Position numbers and translations under genes: made by a program
Assembly: GCA_903851455.1 (NCBI GenBank)
Contig: CAINOM010000590.1
Coordinates: 1 to 12,236 of the forward strand
Length of the DNA stretch: 12,236 bases
Direction: 5' to 3'
DNA from: an uncultured Bacteroidota bacterium
Lineage (GTDB): Bacteria; Bacteroidota; Bacteroidia; Chitinophagales; Chitinophagaceae
Shown here: positions 6,555 to 12,236 of the stretch, piece by piece
Position numbering within the stretch: position 1 is the stretch's first letter
Layout of the letters: each line of letters opens with the position of its first letter
The notes under the pieces: generated by a model
Seen by the model: the letters and a program-made list of their open reading frames with translations, nothing else
Told to the model about the DNA's origin: nothing
Database searches by the model: none

Positions 6555-7336
6555 TGAACCAACTGAAAGAAGTGCTGTTCAGCGCTACGAAAGAAGCCGG
6601 GGAGATAATACTTCGTTACTTCGATGGCACTTTTAAAATAGACCATAAAGAAGGCATCAACAACCTGGTAACAGAAGTTGACAAACTAGCCGAGGATAAG
6701 ATCATCAAAGTGATACGCGCCACATTTCCCGCGCACAGCATCATCAGCGAGGAGGCAGGAGAACTGATAAAACCCTCCGACTATCAATGGATCATAGACC
6801 CGATTGACGGCACGGTGAACTTTGCACATGGCATACCAATATGCTGTGTAAGCATCGGCCTGCTGTACCAGGATGATCTTATTATGGGCACGGTGTTCAA
6901 CCCCATGATGAACGAACTTTTCTTCGCAGAAAAAGGCAAGGGTGCAACACTGAATGGCAAGCCCATAGGTGTATCTTCAAAGAGTGACTTCAATACTGCA
7001 TTCCTGGTTACCGGCTTTCCTTATAACTGGCCGGACGGCCCCGAACACCCAATAAAAGTTTTTGAGAAACTGATACTGGAAGGCCTCCCGATACGGCGTC
7101 TTGGCTCAGCAGCCATTGACTTGTGCTGGGTGGCCTGTGGCCGGTTCGATGGTTTCTGGGAATACAATCTTCAGGCATGGGATGTAGCCGCAGGCTATCT
7201 TATAGTGCAGGAGGCAGGGGGTAAGATAACTGACTTTGACGGCGCTCCCGCGAATGTATTTACCAAGCAAACCCTGGCGACCAATGGCCTGATACACGAC
7301 GCCATGCTGAAGGTGATAAAGAGGAAAACGAATTAA
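6551..7336 (+). CDS. Inositol monophosphatase family protein (SuhB-like)
   Basis: The 261-residue product has the full signature of the Mg-dependent, Li-sensitive phosphatase family: E67-E68 in I-S-E-E-A-G, motif A W80-I-I-D83-P-I-D86-G-T-V-N-F, G185-S-A-A-I-D190, and motif B W210-D211-V-A-A-G. These acidic residues bind the catalytic metals. The usual substrates are myo-inositol phosphates or related sugar phosphates; some relatives act on 3'-phosphoadenosine-5'-phosphate, and in E. coli SuhB also binds the transcription machinery. Which applies here cannot be read from sequence. Length is normal and there is no signal peptide, so it is cytoplasmic. The first of two adjacent ATGs overlaps the tolC-family stop by 4 nt, implying translational coupling, although no functional link between the two proteins is established. 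Confidence 0.92.
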   Translation: MMNQLKEVLFSATKEAGEIILRYFDGTFKIDHKEGINNLVTEVDKLAEDKIIKVIRATFPAHSIISEEAGELIKPSDYQWIIDPIDGTVNFAHGIPICCVSIGLLYQDDLIMGTVFNPMMNELFFAEKGKGATLNGKPIGVSSKSDFNTAFLVTGFPYNWPDGPEHPIKVFEKLILEGLPIRRLGSAAIDLCWVACGRFDGFWEYNLQAWDVAAGYLIVQEAGGKITDFDGAPANVFTKQTLATNGLIHDAMLKVIKRKTN

Positions 7337-7340
7337 AGTA

Positions 7341-7368
7341 GAATTGGGAATTAGTAATTTGTAATTAG
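7341..7368 (+). repeat. Four degenerate AT-rich heptamers
   Basis: GAATTGG, GAATTAG, TAATTTG and TAATTAG follow each other without spacing (7341-7347, 7348-7354, 7355-7361, 7362-7368), each fitting (G/T)AATTnG. A partial fifth unit, GATTG, follows. The array starts 4 nt after the IMPase stop codon. Related sequence appears inverted at 7433-7446 (CAATCC and AATTCCCA), shortly before thiL. Confidence 0.5.
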
Positions 7369-7385
7369 GATTGCTTCCCATTTTT
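7345..7385 (+). terminator. Candidate weak intrinsic terminator after the IMPase gene
   Basis: TGGGAA (7345-7350) pairs with TTCCCA (7375-7380), and inside it TAATT (7355-7359) pairs with AATTA (7363-7367) around a 3-nt loop. Five T residues (7381-7385) follow directly. The stem is short and the loop AT-rich, so it may be inefficient. The same TGGGAATT can instead pair with AATTCCCA at 7439-7446. Confidence 0.35.
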
Positions 7386-7452
7386 GTTGAACAAACCGGG
7401 TAAACTTCACTCATCAAAAAATTCCAAAAAAACAATCCAATTCCCAAACAAA

Positions 7453-8487
7453 ATGGAAACATCAAGAACAGAAATAGCATCATTGGGCGAGTTTGGCCTT
7501 ATTGAGCATCTTACTATGAACAACGAGACCCGCCAGGCAGGTACCCTGCTCAGCGTGGGTGATGATGCCGCCGTTATAGACCAGTTTGGCCGTCAGTGCG
7601 TTATCTCTAATGACCTGCTGCTGGAAGGCGTGCATTTCGACCTGATGTATACGCCGCTGAAACACCTGGGTTACAAGGCCGTAGTGGTAAATTTATCAGA
7701 CATATACGCCATGATGGCTACGCCTACGCACATTACCCTGGCGATTGGCATTTCAAATAAGTTCTCGGTAGAGGCCCTGGATGAGTTTTATGAAGGTGTA
7801 TATGCAGCATGTGAGCAATTCAACGTAGACCTCATTGGCGGCGACACATCAACTTCAAAAATAGGCTTCATCATCAGCGTTACCGCCGTAGGCGAGGTGG
7901 CGCCCGATAAGTACGTAACCCGCGCCGGCGCGAAGGTAAATGACCTGATCTGCGTATCCGGTACGCTGGGAGCGGCATACCTGGGCCTGCAACTGCTGGA
8001 AAGAGAGAAAAAGATATTCCTGGAAAACCCGGGTATTCAGCCCGACCTCGAGAACCAGAAGTATCTCGTCGGCCGCATGCTGAAGCCAGAGCCTCGTGCA
8101 GACATAGTAGAGTGGCTGGAACAGGCAGGTGTAATGCCTACATCCATGATCGATGTAAGCGACGGCCTCAGCTCAGAGTTGCTACACATATGCAACAGCA
8201 GTGATACCGGCTGCATACTCTACGAAGAAAAAATACCGATACATGATGATGCGCGCAAGATGGCGCTGGAATTCCAGGTGGGCGCTGTAGCCTGTGCACT
8301 GAGCGGCGGGGAAGACTACGAGCTCCTCTTTACCATAAAGCAGGAAGACTATGAAAAAGTGGCCCGCAATGTGGACATAAGCGTGATCGGATACATCACC
8401 GAAAAGGAAGAAGGAGCAAACCTCCTCACCACCGGCGGCAACAAGCACAAGCTCACGGCGCAGGGCTGGAACGCATTCCGCTCATAA
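7453..8487 (+). CDS. thiL: Thiamine-monophosphate kinase
   Basis: ThiL phosphorylates thiamine monophosphate with ATP to thiamine diphosphate, the active cofactor and last step of the pathway. The 344-residue product shows the AIRS/PurM-type fold: S34-V-G-D-D-A-A-V-I-D and S52-N-D-L-L-L-E-G-V-H-F-D near the N-terminus, L81-S-D-I-Y-A-M-M-A-T-P, the metal-binding I128-G-G-D-T131-S-T, V168-S-G-T-L-G-A-A-Y-L-G, then in the C-terminal domain D234-V-S-D-G-L-S-S-E-L and L283-S-G-G-E-D-Y-E-L-L-F. All are typical of ThiL. The start is placed at the ATG at 7453, giving METSRTEIASLGEFGLIEHL; an in-frame TTG at 7384 would add 23 low-complexity residues and is unlikely. Two stop codons stand in tandem (TAA TAG). 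No TPP riboswitch motif was seen upstream, and no other thi gene is in the window. Confidence 0.95.
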   Translation: METSRTEIASLGEFGLIEHLTMNNETRQAGTLLSVGDDAAVIDQFGRQCVISNDLLLEGVHFDLMYTPLKHLGYKAVVVNLSDIYAMMATPTHITLAIGISNKFSVEALDEFYEGVYAACEQFNVDLIGGDTSTSKIGFIISVTAVGEVAPDKYVTRAGAKVNDLICVSGTLGAAYLGLQLLEREKKIFLENPGIQPDLENQKYLVGRMLKPEPRADIVEWLEQAGVMPTSMIDVSDGLSSELLHICNSSDTGCILYEEKIPIHDDARKMALEFQVGAVACALSGGEDYELLFTIKQEDYEKVARNVDISVIGYITEKEEGANLLTTGGNKHKLTAQGWNAFRS

Positions 8488-8520
8488 TAGACAATAATCG
8501 AAAGTTAAAAAGTAGCGATA

Positions 8521-8586
8521 AACAAGGCGCAAAAAAGGAAATTTGCCTTTAAAAATCGGAAAATAATACCGCTTTTACGCCCTGTT
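8521..8586. repeat. Possible multi-stem inverted repeat between thiL and the EGF lipoprotein gene
   Basis: AACAAGGCG (8521-8529) pairs with CGCCCTGTT (8578-8586) at 8 of 9 positions. It encloses AAAGG/CCTTT (8534-8538 with 8546-8550) and a 3-bp CGG/CCG (8557-8559 with 8569-8571). The region is AT-rich, so chance pairing is likely for the inner stems. A T7 run at 8592-8598 lies 5 nt beyond the outer arm, so terminator activity is conceivable. Confidence 0.25.
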
Positions 8587-8625
8587 AAAGTATTTTTTTG
8601 TATTTTACGCTCAAATATTCATCAC

Positions 8626-9171
8626 ATGAAGATTTGGAAATTAACTTTACTTACCGGCCTCCTATTCGCCGCCATAATGTCTGCTGTTTTTTATACATCC
8701 TGTGTGCAGGACGCATGTAACAATGTAACCTGTTTTCATGGCGGCGCATGTGGAAATGGCGTATGCCGCTGCCCCACCGGCTATGAAGGCCCAACCTGCC
8801 AGACGCTGTCTACAGACCGCTTTATTGGTGGGTACGCAGGCTATACATCGTGCAATAATACACAGCAGGTGATAGATACTGCCTTCATTACCGTTGGCGA
8901 TGCGATCAACACGGTGAACATAAAGCTGAATAGCATCAGCCCCAAGATACTGCAAGGCTATGTGAACAATAATGCAAGTACTTACTCGATCATCGTAACA
9001 AATAACGACAGTTCCCTGAACAATTCTATCTTTTACCAGAGGATCTTCACCGTTACACTGCAGAGTGATAAGAGCCTGTCGATCCATGAGTATGAGTACA
9101 ACATTTTCAATACAGCTTCCGGCCTGGACACAATTGCTAACAACTGTACTTTCTTAGGGTTTAAATATTAA
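8626..9171 (+). CDS. EGF-like-domain lipoprotein
   Basis: The 181-residue product begins with a hydrophobic signal (LLTGLLFAAIMSAVFY) ending in a lipobox-like T-S-C26, so it is probably lipid-anchored in the envelope. Directly after comes a complete EGF-like module with six cysteines at C31, C36, C42, C47, C49 and C58, spaced C-x4-C-x5-C-x4-C-x-C-x8-C, containing H-G-G-A-C and C-P-T-G-Y-E-G-P-T-C. EGF modules of this kind occur in Bacteroidota lipoproteins. The remaining residues, about 64-181, start F-I-G-G-Y-A-G-Y-T-S-C76, a beta-rich domain of unknown function, with one more Cys near the end (N-N-C-T-F-L-G) that may pair with C76. The role may be surface adhesion or binding, but this is inference. 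Gaps of 138 bp before and 90 bp after suggest its own transcript. Confidence 0.85.
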   Translation: MKIWKLTLLTGLLFAAIMSAVFYTSCVQDACNNVTCFHGGACGNGVCRCPTGYEGPTCQTLSTDRFIGGYAGYTSCNNTQQVIDTAFITVGDAINTVNIKLNSISPKILQGYVNNNASTYSIIVTNNDSSLNNSIFYQRIFTVTLQSDKSLSIHEYEYNIFNTASGLDTIANNCTFLGFKY

Positions 9172-9261
9172 TTCACATCATCCGGAATCACTGCCGCTCT
9201 CGTTCCGAAAACAGGGCGCGGCTGTTGCTGATAACTTTATTTATAACGGGGGGTTGGGACT

Positions 9262-10191
9262 ATGTCAATAAAAGTTGAAGCGCTTACCAAGGTTTACGAC
9301 ACGCAGATCGCCGTCAATAATATTTCTTTTGAACTGAAGAAGGGAGAGATAGTGGGTTTCCTGGGGCCTAATGGCGCAGGCAAATCTACTACCATGAAGA
9401 TGATCACCGGCTACCTGCCTGCCACCTCCGGCAAGGCCATGGTTTGCGGTTTTGATGTGCAGGAAAAACCAATGGAAGTGCGCCAGCGTGTAGGTTACCT
9501 GCCGGAAGCTAACCCGCTTTATTATGAGATGTATGTGCGTGAATATCTTGAATTCACAGCTGGCATTCACAAACTCGGCAAAGACCGCAAAAAGCGCATC
9601 GAAGAGATGATATCACTTACCGGCCTTGGCAAGGAAGCACACAAGCACATAGGAGCGCTCTCAAAAGGATACAAGCAGCGGGTAGGTCTGGCACAGGCCA
9701 TGCTGCACGACCCGGAGGTGCTGATACTGGACGAGCCTACCTCAGGCCTTGACCCGAACCAGATCGTGGAGATACGCGACCTCATTAAGAATATTGGCAG
9801 CTCAAAAACCGTATTGCTCTCTACCCATATCATGCAGGAAGTGCAGGCCATGTGCAGCCGCGTCATCATCATCAATAATGGCAGCATAGTAGCCGACGAC
9901 TCTATCGAACATCTGCAGCAGGTAAATACCAAGAAAGATGTGCTCATTGTAGTTTTCGAAAAAGATATCGACACTACTCTTTTCCGCGAGCTTAAAAACC
10001 TGGAAAACTACGAAAACCTTGCCCCTAAAAAATGGCAGCTCATCACCAATGATCCTGAAGGCCTAAGAAGGGATGTAATGCAATGGGCCGTGAAGCACGA
10101 TATCAATATCAGTTCCTTGCAAGCTGAGACCCAAAGCCTGGAAGACGTGTTCCGCAGACTTACCGGAAGTAAAGAAAAGGTCGCTCTATAG
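9262..10191 (+). CDS. gldA: ABC transporter ATP-binding protein, GldA-like
   Basis: The 309-residue product is the nucleotide-binding subunit of an ABC-2-type transporter. Visible motifs are Walker A G35-P-N-G-A-G-K-S-T43, the Q-loop region Y79-L-P-E-A-N-P-L-Y (Glu in place of Gln, common in this subgroup), signature L133-S-K-G-Y-K-Q-R140, Walker B V153-L-I-L-D157-E158-P-T, D-loop S-G-L-D and H-loop H189. The C-terminal part, about 220-309, is the accessory domain ending S-L-E-D-V-F-R-R-L-T. The start M-S-I-K-V-E-A-L-T-K-V-Y and the Y-L-P-E-A-N-P-L-Y segment resemble GldA, which works with the membrane proteins GldF and GldG; that transporter is needed for gliding in some Bacteroidota. GldF and GldG are not in this window, so the name rests on family resemblance and another drug or Na+ ABC-2 ATPase remains possible. 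It is cytoplasmic and apparently monocistronic. Confidence 0.88.
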   Translation: MSIKVEALTKVYDTQIAVNNISFELKKGEIVGFLGPNGAGKSTTMKMITGYLPATSGKAMVCGFDVQEKPMEVRQRVGYLPEANPLYYEMYVREYLEFTAGIHKLGKDRKKRIEEMISLTGLGKEAHKHIGALSKGYKQRVGLAQAMLHDPEVLILDEPTSGLDPNQIVEIRDLIKNIGSSKTVLLSTHIMQEVQAMCSRVIIINNGSIVADDSIEHLQQVNTKKDVLIVVFEKDIDTTLFRELKNLENYENLAPKKWQLITNDPEGLRRDVMQWAVKHDINISSLQAETQSLEDVFRRLTGSKEKVAL

Positions 10192-10203
10192 CCCCTGTGC
10201 CTG

Positions 10204-10234
10204 TTTGTAAAATGCCAAACGAAATCTACTTTTG
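10204..10234 (+). promoter_or_regulatory. Strong Bacteroidota-type promoter for the MBOAT operon
   Basis: TTTG (10204-10207), then 19 bp, then TACTTTTG (10227-10234) fully matches the TTTG-N19-TAnnTTTG promoter of the Bacteroidota primary sigma factor. Initiation about 5-7 nt downstream would give a leader of roughly 20 nt before the ATG at 10262. It lies 12 nt after the gldA stop, separating the two transcription units. Confidence 0.75.
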
Positions 10235-10261
10235 CGTATCCGCGGGATAACATAAATTATT

Positions 10262-11734
10262 ATGCTTTTTAACTCATTTGATTTTTTAATCTTCTTCCCG
10301 CTAGTTACCCTGATCTATTTTTTGCTGCCACATAAGTTTCGCTGGTTTCATCTGCTGGTGGCAAGCTGCGTATTTTACATGTTTTTCATTCCCGTTTATA
10401 TTCTCATTTTACTGTTCACCATAGTAATAGATTATATCGCCGGCAGGGTCATTGAAAATGCGCCCGACTCAAAAAAGAAGCTGTTCCTTATAATAAGTAT
10501 TGTGGCTAATGTGGGTGTGCTGGCATTTTTTAAATACTATAATTTTTTCGCTGCCAATTTCAATGCCTTCTTTCACATAACACACATCCATGCGAACATT
10601 GCCCTCTTAAAGATCATTCTGCCTATCGGGCTGTCATTTCACACTTTCCAGGCTATGAGCTATACCATAGAGGTATACAGGGGCAACCAGAAAGCAGAAC
10701 GGCACTTTGGCATCTATGCACTGTATGTAATGTTCTACCCCCAACTGGTGGCCGGGCCTATTGAAAGGCCACAGAATGTATTGCACCAGTTTCATGAGCG
10801 GCATGATTTCAACTGGGACAAATGCAAAGAGGGGCTGAAACAAATGATGTGGGGCTTCTTTAAAAAGATAGTTATAGCTGAGCGCCTCGGGATAGTAGTA
10901 GACAATGTGTATAACCAACCCGGAAAATTTACAGGCGCTTCGTTTGTGATCGCCGCTATCTTTTTTTCGTTCCAGATATATTGCGACTTTTCAGGCTATT
11001 CAGATATTGCCTTGGGCTCGGCAAAAGTAATGGGCTTTGACCTGATGCAGAATTTTAACCGGCCCTATTATTCCCGCTCGATCTCGGAATTCTGGAGAAG
11101 GTGGCATATATCTTTGTCCACGTGGTTCTTCGACTATCTTTTTAATCCGCTGGTAGCAGCGCTGCGCAGGTGGCGCAAGTGGGCCATCGCATTTGGCCTG
11201 ATCGTTACTTTTTTTATCAGCGGTCTTTGGCACGGGGCCAGCTGGAACTATATTATTTGGGGTTCGTTTTACGGAGTGGCGCTTGTCTATGAATTCCTGA
11301 CAAAGGCATGGCGCGAGCGGATATTTGAGCGCATGCCTAAAGGCGTCGCCTCTTTTACAGGCAGGGCTTTTACCTTCAGCTATGTAGTATTCGCATCTAT
11401 TTTTTTCAGGGCAAATAATCTGCGCGATGCGAAGTACATAATCGCTCATTTGTTCACCGGGTGGAAAGGCGTTTTTTCACCGGGCGGAATAAAGGCGGTG
11501 ATAACAGCGCTTGGCGGCAACGATACAGTATACGGCACGTTTAATGTAGGACTTGGCATATTACTCATCCTTGCGCTGGAATACATGCAGATGAAAATGA
11601 AGTCGAATAACGTGAGCATCCTGGTGCAAAACAAACCTGTGGTATGGCGATGGAGTTTTTATTTACTGATGGTTACTTCTATTTTACTTATTGGCGCTTA
11701 CAGTGAGCGGGAATTCATTTATTTTCAATTTTAG
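10262..11734 (+). CDS. MBOAT-family membrane O-acyltransferase (AlgI-like)
   Basis: The 490-residue polytopic inner-membrane protein has the AlgI-type MBOAT signature. It contains many hydrophobic helices (among them about 8-22, 30-58, 73-90, 112-130, 228-240, 306-322, 328-343) and the conserved blocks P121-I-G-L-S-F-H-T-F-Q-A-M-S-Y-T-I-E-V-Y-R, V163-A-G-P-I-E-R-P, Y240-C-D-F-S-G-Y-S-D-I-A, F266-N-R-P-Y-Y and S275-E-F-W-R-R-W-H282-I-S-L-S-T-W. The catalytic histidine is H324 in G-L-W-H-G-A-S-W-N. AlgI-like proteins pass acyl groups, usually acetyl, across the inner membrane to a periplasmic partner that modifies polysaccharide. The following gene is such a partner candidate, only 5 nt downstream. 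No alginate biosynthesis gene is in view, so the acceptor glycan is unknown. Confidence 0.93.
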   Translation: MLFNSFDFLIFFPLVTLIYFLLPHKFRWFHLLVASCVFYMFFIPVYILILLFTIVIDYIAGRVIENAPDSKKKLFLIISIVANVGVLAFFKYYNFFAANFNAFFHITHIHANIALLKIILPIGLSFHTFQAMSYTIEVYRGNQKAERHFGIYALYVMFYPQLVAGPIERPQNVLHQFHERHDFNWDKCKEGLKQMMWGFFKKIVIAERLGIVVDNVYNQPGKFTGASFVIAAIFFSFQIYCDFSGYSDIALGSAKVMGFDLMQNFNRPYYSRSISEFWRRWHISLSTWFFDYLFNPLVAALRRWRKWAIAFGLIVTFFISGLWHGASWNYIIWGSFYGVALVYEFLTKAWRERIFERMPKGVASFTGRAFTFSYVVFASIFFRANNLRDAKYIIAHLFTGWKGVFSPGGIKAVITALGGNDTVYGTFNVGLGILLILALEYMQMKMKSNNVSILVQNKPVVWRWSFYLLMVTSILLIGAYSEREFIYFQF

Positions 11735-11739
11735 CCTGC

Positions 11740-12236
11740 ATGAAGACCGCCGTAAAATATAGCATAATATTCCTTGTTCTACTTTCGGGTATCCTGTACC
11801 TGATACAGTTTACGCTTGACTACTTCTACAAAAAAAGAGCTACTGATAAATATGCGCTGGTGCTAAACCATAAAGCAGATCCCGAGGTGATGATATATGG
11901 TCCGTCCAGCACTTTAAAACATTTCAGTTGCCCGATCATTAAACGAACTACTGGCTACGACTCATACAATATGGGCTATGACGGTATGTTCTTCCTGCAG
12001 TTCAACGCACTTATAAAAGAGCATCTGACCTATGAAAAAAACTGTAAGTACGTAGTAATAGGCTGCAACATGTTTATGGGTAAGGACTATGCCATAAGGA
12101 CCCCGAACTCATTTTATCCGTTTGTAAATGAAGACAACGTTTATAACTCACTTGAGGAAATAGAGCCGCGGAAAATATTCCTGGCCAGGTATATGCCGGG
12201 ATATAAACTAACGCTTATCTCCAAAGGCTACTACAT
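11740..12236 (+). CDS. Membrane-anchored SGNH-like protein, partial at the window edge (MBOAT partner)
   Basis: Only the first 165 codons are present; the frame stays open to the right edge. A single N-terminal transmembrane helix (about 7-24, Y-S-I-I-F-L-V-L-L-S-G-I-L-Y-L-I) should anchor a periplasmic domain. The strand P48-E-V-M-I-Y-G-P-S-S-T resembles SGNH-hydrolase block I, with S56 as the expected nucleophile in G-x-S; S57 is an alternative. It is followed by Y76-N-M-G-Y-D-G, close to the Y-N-x-G pattern in MBOAT-adjacent proteins of this type. Y104-V-V-I-G-C-N would be the next core strand. The Asp/His pair of the catalytic triad, expected near the C-terminus, lies outside the window, so activity cannot be judged. 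The 5-nt gap after the MBOAT gene implies one transcript and joint O-acylation of a glycan. Confidence 0.75.
   Translation, partial: MKTAVKYSIIFLVLLSGILYLIQFTLDYFYKKRATDKYALVLNHKADPEVMIYGPSSTLKHFSCPIIKRTTGYDSYNMGYDGMFFLQFNALIKEHLTYEKNCKYVVIGCNMFMGKDYAIRTPNSFYPFVNEDNVYNSLEEIEPRKIFLARYMPGYKLTLISKGYY

Noticed and set aside
7384..7452. TTG start giving thiL 23 more residues.
   Set aside because: The added residues are low-complexity Lys/Ser/Asn and come from the repeat-bearing gap; the ATG at 7453 gives the usual ThiL N-terminus.
7337..7452. TPP riboswitch upstream of thiL.
   Set aside because: No CUGAGA or ACCUGA-like core motifs were found in the gap; the stretch is an AT-rich repeat region.
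9183..9226. Short hairpins after the EGF lipoprotein gene (CGGAA/TTCCG, and AACAG/CTGTT around GGCGCGG).
   Set aside because: Stems are only 5 bp and no T-run follows, so neither can be called a terminator.
9567..9974. Minus-strand open frame opposite the ABC ATPase gene.
   Set aside because: It is the mirror of a coding region with intact Walker A, signature and Walker B motifs on the plus strand.

Overview
The window reads as an ordinary chromosomal segment of a Bacteroidota bacterium, most likely Chitinophagaceae or a close relative. The evidence is the promoter style (TTTG, 19 bp, TAnnTTTG ahead of the acyltransferase gene, and a TAnnTTTG box a few bases before the tolC-family start), signal peptides ending in A-Q, A-D or G-Q, a GldA-type ABC ATPase, an EGF-domain lipoprotein, and weak or absent Shine-Dalgarno sequences. 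Genus-level assignment cannot be made from sequence reading alone. Base composition looks even, and no insertion sequence, integrase, phage gene, CRISPR array, tRNA or rRNA was seen.

Layout. (1) 80-4336: mostly envelope genes of unknown role. These are a periplasmic thioredoxin-like protein with a WCGWCK motif and a long helical C-terminal region; three secreted, beta-rich, probably outer-membrane proteins (1397-2107, 2120-2638 on the minus strand, 3545-4336); a DinB-superfamily protein; and a 70-residue two-helix membrane protein. (2) 4481-8487: housekeeping enzymes around an efflux-type outer membrane protein: thymidine kinase (tdk), a TolC-family protein, an inositol-monophosphatase-family enzyme whose start overlaps the tolC-family stop by 4 nt, and thiamine-monophosphate kinase (thiL). 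(3) 8626-10191: an EGF-domain lipoprotein and a GldA-like ABC ATP-binding protein. (4) 10262 to the right edge: an MBOAT O-acyltransferase and, 5 nt downstream, a membrane-anchored SGNH-like protein cut by the window end. They form an apparent operon with the best promoter in the window and probably O-acylate a surface glycan.

No single locus looks like a dramatic new system. The more unusual signals are non-coding: a three-way-junction-like inverted repeat just after the thioredoxin gene (1236-1309), a perfect 16-bp palindrome upstream of tdk (4434-4449), an AT-rich degenerate heptamer repeat with terminator-like pairing between the IMPase gene and thiL (7341-7385), and a weaker multi-stem arrangement downstream of thiL (8521-8586). 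The orphan TolC-family gene coupled to an IMPase-family gene, and the unidentified beta-rich proteins, are the coding features most worth a second look.
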